A stretch of DNA of 10,060 nt from Bifidobacteriaceae bacterium. Its GTDB lineage: Bacteria > Actinomycetota > Actinomycetes > Actinomycetales > WQXJ01. Both the position numbers and the translations under genes were made by a program. Position 1 is the first letter of the stretch. The number at the start of each line of letters is the position of its first letter. Location: the NCBI GenBank assembly GCA_031279575.1, contig JAITIG010000091.1:1-10060 (forward strand), given 5' to 3'. Below, piece after piece: positions 6,240 through 10,060 of the stretch. The notes below the pieces were generated by a model that was not told the origin of the DNA, ran no database searches, and saw only the letters and a list, made by a program, of their open reading frames with translations.

Positions 6240-7136
6240 CTACTCGAAAACCCCGAGGTCGGCCAGGGCCAAGCCGCAGAGGATGGCGTACCCCAACTCG
6301 ACCTGGCCGGTCAGCGCCAGCACCCGGACGAGGGACTGGCCGCGCGCGCCCGAACCGACCGCGCTGCCCAGCCGCGCCACGGGGATCGCCATCAGCAGCA
6401 CCACCAAGACCCGGGGGCGGCCGATGGCGCAGACGGCGGCGGCGGCCAGCGCCAGCCACAGCTCCCAGGCGTAGACCGCCCGCGCCCGCGACTCGCCCAG
6501 CTTGACGGCCAAGGTGGTCTTGCCGGCGGCGGCGTCGGCGGCGATGTCCCGCAGGTTGTTGGCCATCAAGATGGCCGAGGCCAACAGCCCGACGCCGACC
6601 GAGGCCACGCCCGCCCGCCAGGTGACGGTCAGGTGCTGGGTGTAGGCGGTGCCGAGCACCGCCACCGGGCCGAAGAAAATGAAGACGGCGACCTCGCCCA
6701 GCGCCATGTAGCCGTAGGGCCGCCGCCCGCCGGTGTAGAACCAGGCCGCTGCGATGGCGGCGGCGCCGACGGCCAACAACCACCACTGACCGGTCAACCA
6801 GACCAGGGCCGCGCCGGCCGCGGCCGCCGCCGCGAACGCGATCCAGGCCGCCGTCTTGACGGCCCGGGGCGAGGCCGCCCCGGATTCGACCAGCCGGGTG
6901 GGGCCGCGCCGGGCCCGGTCGGCGCCGCGCACGCCGTCCGAATAGTCGTTGGCGAAATTGACCCCGATCTGCAGGGCCAGCGCCACGGCCAGGGCCAGCG
7001 CCGCCCGGTTCCAGAGCGGGGGCGAGTCGGCCAGCCAGACCGAGCCGATTCCGACCAGCACCGGTGAGACCGCCGCCGGCAGTGTTCTGGGCCGCAGCCC
7101 CGCGATCCATTGACTTGGACTTGCCACGAACCTCAC
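6240..7136 (-). CDS. menA: 1,4-dihydroxy-2-naphthoate polyprenyltransferase
   Basis: MenA transfers a long prenyl chain from its diphosphate to 1,4-dihydroxy-2-naphthoate, giving demethylmenaquinone in the cytoplasmic membrane. The 298-residue length suits the UbiA superfamily. It opens with WIAGLRPRTLPAAVSPVL (10-27), typical of MenA. The first Asp-rich motif is NFANDYSDG (60-68, D64 and D67) and the second NNLRDIAAD (193-201, D197 and D201); both bind Mg-diphosphate. About eight to nine hydrophobic helices surround them. The GTG at 7136 overlaps the menE stop as GTGA, a classic coupling arrangement, and no strong ribosome site is present, consistent with reinitiation. MenE supplies an earlier step of the same pathway. 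MenB and the methyltransferase are not in the window. Confidence 0.95.
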   Translation of the reverse strand: MRFVASPSQWIAGLRPRTLPAAVSPVLVGIGSVWLADSPPLWNRAALALAVALALQIGVNFANDYSDGVRGADRARRGPTRLVESGAASPRAVKTAAWIAFAAAAAAGAALVWLTGQWWLLAVGAAAIAAAWFYTGGRRPYGYMALGEVAVFIFFGPVAVLGTAYTQHLTVTWRAGVASVGVGLLASAILMANNLRDIAADAAAGKTTLAVKLGESRARAVYAWELWLALAAAAVCAIGRPRVLVVLLMAIPVARLGSAVGSGARGQSLVRVLALTGQVELGYAILCGLALADLGVFE

Positions 7137-8488
7137 CCTACCGGGCCGTCGCTGGGGAGCGGGTGCGGCCCGGCCGTTTGGCCGGGCTGGGAGCGCCGGG
7201 CGGGCTGGTCGGGCGCGGCGGGCTGGCCGGGCGCGGCGGGCTGGGAGCGCCGGGCGGGCTGGCCGGGCGCGCCGGGCTGGGAGCGGGGGGCAGACCGGGA
7301 GCGCCGGGCGGGCTGGCCGGGCCGGGCGTGCCCGCCGGGCTGGTCCAGCCGGTCGAGTTGGCCGGCCGCCGCCAAGGCGGCGGCTGAGGCGGCCGCCGCC
7401 AGGCGGTCGGGTTTCCCAGGAGCGACTTCCGGCAGGGCCGCCATCAAGCCCAGAGCCCGCGGGGCGTGGGCGGGAGTGAAACGCTCCTTGACCGCCCGGC
7501 GCAGCTCGGTCAGGCCGGGCCGCCGCCCGGCCCGCGACACCACCAGGGCGGTCACCAACTCGCCCCAGGCCGCGTCCGCCAACCCCACCAGGACGGCATC
7601 GGCCACGCCGGGCAGGTCGCGGAGCAGGTCTTCGACCGGTTCCGGGCTGATGGTCTCGCCCCCGGTGGTGATGGCGTTGTCGGCCCGGCCGGTGATCATC
7701 AGGCGGCCGTCATCGTCCCAGCTTCCGAGGTCGCGGCTGGCGAACCAGCGCCGCCCCGCGCGCTCGAAGAACCCCGCCCGCTCGCGGCCGAGGCCCTGCG
7801 CCGAGGCCCCCAGATAGCCGCTGGCCAGCACCGGCCCGGCCACCTCCACACGCCCGCCGGGCGCCAGCGCCAAGCTGACGCCGTCCAGGGGACGGCCGTC
7901 GTAGACGCAGCCGCCGCCGGTCTCGGCCGCCCCGTAGGTGGCGACCACCCGCACGCCCGCCGCCTCGGCCGCCCGGCGCAGTCGCGGCGCCAGGGCCGCG
8001 CCGCCCACCAGCACGGCGTCGAAGCTCGCCAGCCCGCCGATGCCGTCTGGCCCGCCGGTCAGCAGCCGCCGCAGTTGGGTGGGCACCAGCGAGGTGAGGC
8101 GCCGCCCGGCGGGCATGGCCGCGCAGGCGGCGGCGAAGGCTTGAGCGCTGAAACGGCCGGGCGCCATGGTTGTGGGCGGGCCGCCGGCCAGCAGGCTCCG
8201 CATGACCACGTTCAGCCCGGCGATGTGGTCGGTCGGCAGGGCCAGCAGCCAATGCCCGGGGCCGCCCAGGCGGTCCGCGCTGGCCTCGGCCGAGGCCCGG
8301 ATGGCGGCGGCGCTGAGCGCCACCAATTTGGGCGTGCCGGTCGATCCGGAGGTCGCCACCACCACCGCCGTGCCCGCCGGCGCCGCGGCGCCGGCCAGAG
8401 CCGCCTGGTCGGGATCGCGGCCCGCCACCAGTGGCGGGCCGCCTGCCAGGGCCGCGCCCAGGCGCTCGATCAACTCTTGGAGCCCCAC
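7133..8488 (-). CDS. menE: o-succinylbenzoate-CoA ligase with repeat-rich C-terminal tail
   Basis: MenE activates o-succinylbenzoate with ATP and CoA. It belongs to the ANL adenylate-forming superfamily and is closest in layout to the short mycobacterial MenE. From the GTG at 8488 (451 residues) the motifs are ATSGSTGTPK (45-54, P-loop), LPTDHIAGL (84-92), YGAAETGGG (185-193), RDLGSWDDDGRL (252-263), GRADNAITTGG (267-277) and the catalytic lysine K359 in PGKPDR. All key residues are present. The last 70 residues or so are Gln/Pro/Arg/Ala repeats encoded by an 18-bp array and lie beyond the usual end. The frame stays open upstream to a GTG at 8728, adding 80 residues of six-residue Gly-Pro repeats. 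I prefer 8488 because the length fits the family better and a TAGGGT box lies 8 nt upstream. It is coupled to menA. Confidence 0.9.
   Translation of the reverse strand: MGLQELIERLGAALAGGPPLVAGRDPDQAALAGAAAPAGTAVVVATSGSTGTPKLVALSAAAIRASAEASADRLGGPGHWLLALPTDHIAGLNVVMRSLLAGGPPTTMAPGRFSAQAFAAACAAMPAGRRLTSLVPTQLRRLLTGGPDGIGGLASFDAVLVGGAALAPRLRRAAEAAGVRVVATYGAAETGGGCVYDGRPLDGVSLALAPGGRVEVAGPVLASGYLGASAQGLGRERAGFFERAGRRWFASRDLGSWDDDGRLMITGRADNAITTGGETISPEPVEDLLRDLPGVADAVLVGLADAAWGELVTALVVSRAGRRPGLTELRRAVKERFTPAHAPRALGLMAALPEVAPGKPDRLAAAASAAALAAAGQLDRLDQPGGHARPGQPARRSRSAPRSQPGAPGQPARRSQPAAPGQPAAPDQPARRSQPGQTAGPHPLPSDGPVG
7184..7327. repeat. 18-bp tandem repeat, eight units (menE 3' end)
   Basis: Eight contiguous 18-bp units start at 7184 and recur every 18 bp to 7310. 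Two unit forms alternate: GGGCTGGGAGCGCCGGGC and GGGCTGGCCGGGCGCGGC. A ninth unit (7328-7345) is decayed. On the minus strand they encode six-residue blocks such as ARRSQP and AAPGQP in the MenE tail. Confidence 0.85.
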
Positions 8489-8496
8489 GGAGGACA

Positions 8497-8502
8497 ACCC
8501 TA
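8497..8502 (-). promoter_or_regulatory. possible -10 box of menE-menA
   Basis: TAGGGT (8502-8497 on the minus strand) fits TAnnnT and ends 8 nt before the GTG at 8488. No clear -35 is present, since the upstream sequence is already the repeat array. The support is positional: it matches the spacing seen at the PLDc_N gene. Confidence 0.35.
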
Positions 8503-8520
8503 ACCTTCGCCCCGCGCCAT

Positions 8521-8718
8521 CGGGCCCGGCCGCGCCATCGGGCCCGGCAACGCCATCGGGCCCGGCAACCCGAACGGGCCCGGCAACCCCAGCCGGCCCG
8601 GCAACGCGAGCGGGCCCGGCAACCCCAGCCGGCCCGGCAACCCCAGCCGGCCCGGCAACGCGAGCGGGCCCGGCAACGCGAACGGGCCCGGCGGCGCCAT
8701 CGGGCCCGGCCGGGCCAA
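8521..8718. repeat. 18-bp tandem array, eleven units, between divergent menE and the lipoprotein gene
   Basis: Eleven contiguous 18-bp units start at 8521 and recur every 18 bp to 8701. Each has a nearly invariant core C(G/C)GGCCCGGC and an 8-bp variable part, such as AACGCCAT, AACCCCAG, AACGCGAG or AACGCGAA. The first and last units deviate in the variable part. The core includes the palindrome GGGCCC in most units. If the long menE frame were used, the array would encode Gly-Pro-x-x-Val-Ala repeats. Confidence 0.9.
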
Positions 8719-8730
8719 GTCGGGCCACAC

Positions 8731-8750
8731 CGGGCGGCTTCGCCGCCCGC
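8731..8750. repeat. 20-bp palindromic element, copy 2 (intergenic)
   Basis: This is identical over 20 bases to 3478-3497, with CGGGCGGC and GCCGCCCG arms around a TTC loop. It sits at the end of the 18-bp array, 16 bp before the putative -10 box of the lipoprotein gene. No T run follows, so it is not a standard terminator for plus-strand transcripts. Confidence 0.6.
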
Positions 8751-8765
8751 GGCGGCTGGTGTGCC

Positions 8766-8800
8766 TACAGTGGGCAGGTAAGTCGAAGTCAGCACAGGAG
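8766..8800 (+). promoter_or_regulatory. -10 box and ribosome site of the DUF3048 gene
   Basis: TACAGT (8766-8771) is a plausible -10 box with no good -35. AGGAG (8796-8800) lies 6 nt before the ATG at 8807 and fixes the start. This gene thus has a normal leader of about 30 nt, unlike several neighbours. Confidence 0.5.
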
Positions 8801-8806
8801 AACTAA

Positions 8807-9865
8807 ATGCATGCCAGCCTTCCCCGCCGCGCCGCCGCCACAACTCTGACGTTGGTGCTGGCCGTGGCCGCGTCCACGGCCTGCGGCAAGGGGGCCGCCA
8901 CCACCACCACCACGACCGAGACCGCCGTGGCGGCCACGAGCAAGGCGGCGCCCCCGGAGGTCCCCGCCACCTGGCCCTTGACGGGCCTGCCGGGCGACGT
9001 CATCGAACGCCCGGCCCTGGCGGTCAAAGTTGAAAACCCGAAGGTGGCCAGGCCGCAGGCGGGCCTGGACCAGGCCGACATGGTCTGGGAGCAGATGGTC
9101 GAGGGCGGCGAGTCCCGGTTCATCGCGGTCTTCAACTCGCAGACGCCGAGTTCCGTGGGCCCGGTGCGTTCCGTGCGGCCCATGGACGGGCCAATCCTCG
9201 GCCGCACCGGCGGCATTCTGGCCTGCTCGGGGGGCCAGGCGCGGTTCCTCGAAAAGGCCAAGGCCGCCGGGTTGCAGCTGCTGACCGAGGATTCGGGCGG
9301 GGCCGGCTTCTTCCGTTCGACCGACCGCTCCATGCCGCACAATCTCTATCTCAACACCGTCGACGCCTTTGCCGCCGCCGATGACGCCCACCGCGCCTGG
9401 CCCGGGGCGGACTTCGCCTTCGCCGACGCGCCCGGGGGCGCCACCGCCGCCGTCGACGGCCGTCCGGCCGCCGCCCTCAAGGTCACCCTCTCAGGCGTGG
9501 CCAAGCCCAATTGGACCTGGGACGAGGCCGCCCAGGCCTACCTCCGCTCGGAGGGCGAGACGCCCTCCGAATCAGCCTCCGGCGTGCGCCTGTCGGCGCA
9601 GAACGTCATCGCCATCGGGGTCAGCATCGAGATGGCCGGGGGCACCGACGCGGCCGGCAGCCCAATCCCGGAGAGCATCGTGGTCGGCTCCGGCAACGGC
9701 GTTGTCGTCAGCGGCGGCAAGGCGATCGATGTCGAGTGGTCGAAGTCCTCCGACTCGGCGCCGCTGGAGCTGAAGGTCCCGGGCGGCGGCGAGGTCAAGC
9801 TCTCGCCCGGCGTCACCTGGATCGAACTGGTGCCGCTGAGCGAGGGCGGCTGGACCGTCGCCTAG
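8807..9865 (+). CDS. DUF3048 domain lipoprotein (YerB-like)
   Basis: This 352-residue exported protein has a short basic N-terminus, a hydrophobic core and a lipobox-like STAC with C26 as the likely lipidated residue. A Thr/Ala-rich linker (about 30-54) follows. The DUF3048 domain then begins with PLTGLPGD (57-64) and contains RPALAVKVENPKVARPQAGL (68-87), DMVWEQMVEGGESRFIAVF (91-109) and GPVRSVRPMD (118-127), all characteristic of the YerB family. The C-terminal half (about 215-350) matches the second DUF3048 region in layout. The length is typical, so it appears complete. It should be anchored to the outer face of the membrane. The function of the family is not established to my knowledge. 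It is transcribed divergently from menE and followed within about 110 bp by a transposase gene. Confidence 0.92.
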   Translation: MHASLPRRAAATTLTLVLAVAASTACGKGAATTTTTTETAVAATSKAAPPEVPATWPLTGLPGDVIERPALAVKVENPKVARPQAGLDQADMVWEQMVEGGESRFIAVFNSQTPSSVGPVRSVRPMDGPILGRTGGILACSGGQARFLEKAKAAGLQLLTEDSGGAGFFRSTDRSMPHNLYLNTVDAFAAADDAHRAWPGADFAFADAPGGATAAVDGRPAAALKVTLSGVAKPNWTWDEAAQAYLRSEGETPSESASGVRLSAQNVIAIGVSIEMAGGTDAAGSPIPESIVVGSGNGVVVSGGKAIDVEWSKSSDSAPLELKVPGGGEVKLSPGVTWIELVPLSEGGWTVA

Positions 9866-9975
9866 ATCGTTGATTCCGGGGGGTGTGTTCGGCGCGCCGG
9901 CGTGGTTTCTTGGGGCGGGGCGCCCAGTGTCGGTGCTGATAAAAGGCCACTTCCCCGACCTGAAAGGCCAGTTCA
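9866..9975 (+). other. gap before the transposase gene with a 12-bp direct repeat
   Basis: AAAGGCCACTTC (9942-9953) and AAAGGCCAGTTC (9963-9974) form a direct repeat with one mismatch. It probably belongs to the left end of the insertion sequence, whose exact border is not visible. The sequence before 9935 contains the palindrome GGCGCGCC but no terminator-like stem with a T run. Confidence 0.4.
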
Positions 9976-10060
9976 ATGGACACCGACCTGGACACCCTCG
10001 CCACCGCACTCCACGTCACAATCGACGATCTGTTGAAAGAGCACCCCGAATGGGCGCCGC
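9976..10060 (+). CDS. 5' end of a probable IS982-family transposase gene
   Basis: The ATG at 9976 opens MDTDLDTLATALHVTIDD and continues in frame to the window edge, 28 codons in all. This N-terminus is familiar from actinobacterial IS982-family transposases, whose catalytic DDE residues would lie further right. GAAAGG (9962-9967), 8 nt upstream, is a ribosome site. Codons are less extreme in GC than in the neighbours, with ACA, GAA and AAA present, which fits a mobile element. The family call rests on recall of a short stretch and could be wrong in detail. Confidence 0.6.
   Translation, partial: MDTDLDTLATALHVTIDDLLKEHPEWAP

Noticed and set aside
8521..8718. CRISPR array
   Set aside because: The 18-bp units are contiguous with no unique spacers, and no cas genes are nearby.
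8731..8750. Terminator of a plus-strand transcript
   Set aside because: A good stem exists, but there is no T run, no plus-strand gene ends upstream, and an identical copy lies within tetR.
7710..8843. Minus-strand frame of 377 codons over menE and the repeat array
   Set aside because: It is another frame of menE; the translation is Arg/Gly-rich low complexity, while the menE frame carries all ANL motifs.
1..10060. tRNA, rRNA or riboswitch
   Set aside because: No tRNA cloverleaf with a TTCGA-type arm, no conserved rRNA stretch and no recognisable riboswitch core was seen by eye.

Overview
The window reads as chromosomal DNA of a very GC-rich actinobacterium (Actinomycetota). Support comes from strongly G/C-biased third codon positions, GTG starts, the TetR plus ABC-exporter cassette typical of actinomycetes, a compact MenE most like the mycobacterial form, and several genes that look leaderless. 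I cannot assign a genus.

Left part (1-4000): a small membrane-protein ORF at the edge (4-417, +) converges on a minus-strand operon read right to left: a TetR-family regulator (3971-3069), an ABC ATPase (3085-2090) and a two-halved ABC-2 type permease (2087-450). Regulator and ATPase overlap by 17 bp, and ATPase and permease are 2 bp apart. The operon promoter carries a near-perfect palindrome between its -35 and -10 boxes. This looks like a self-regulated drug or lipid exporter.

Middle (4000-5770): a HAD-IB phosphatase of the SerB1-like type (minus) and a histidine phosphatase (plus) are transcribed divergently from a 151-bp gap. The HAD stop codon lies inside the -35 box of the tetR promoter. 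A GC-rich repetitive spacer of about 120 bp follows the histidine phosphatase.

Right part (5771-8490): minus-strand menaquinone genes, menE (o-succinylbenzoate-CoA ligase) then menA (DHNA prenyltransferase), joined by a GTGA overlap and followed by a small PLDc_N-type membrane protein. MenE makes the CoA thioester that MenB (not in the window) cyclises, and MenA prenylates the resulting naphthoate at the membrane. Divergent to menE, behind an array of eleven 18-bp repeats, lies a DUF3048 lipoprotein gene (8807-9865, +). The right edge holds the first 28 codons of a probable IS982-family transposase.

The most striking feature the genes do not explain is a set of independent GC-rich tandem arrays with periods of 18, 9 or 6 bp. 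They sit at gene ends or between genes and, where coding, give low-complexity protein tails. I see no clear new defence or biosynthetic system. The best leads are these repeats, the compact TetR operator/promoter and a recurring leaderless promoter layout.
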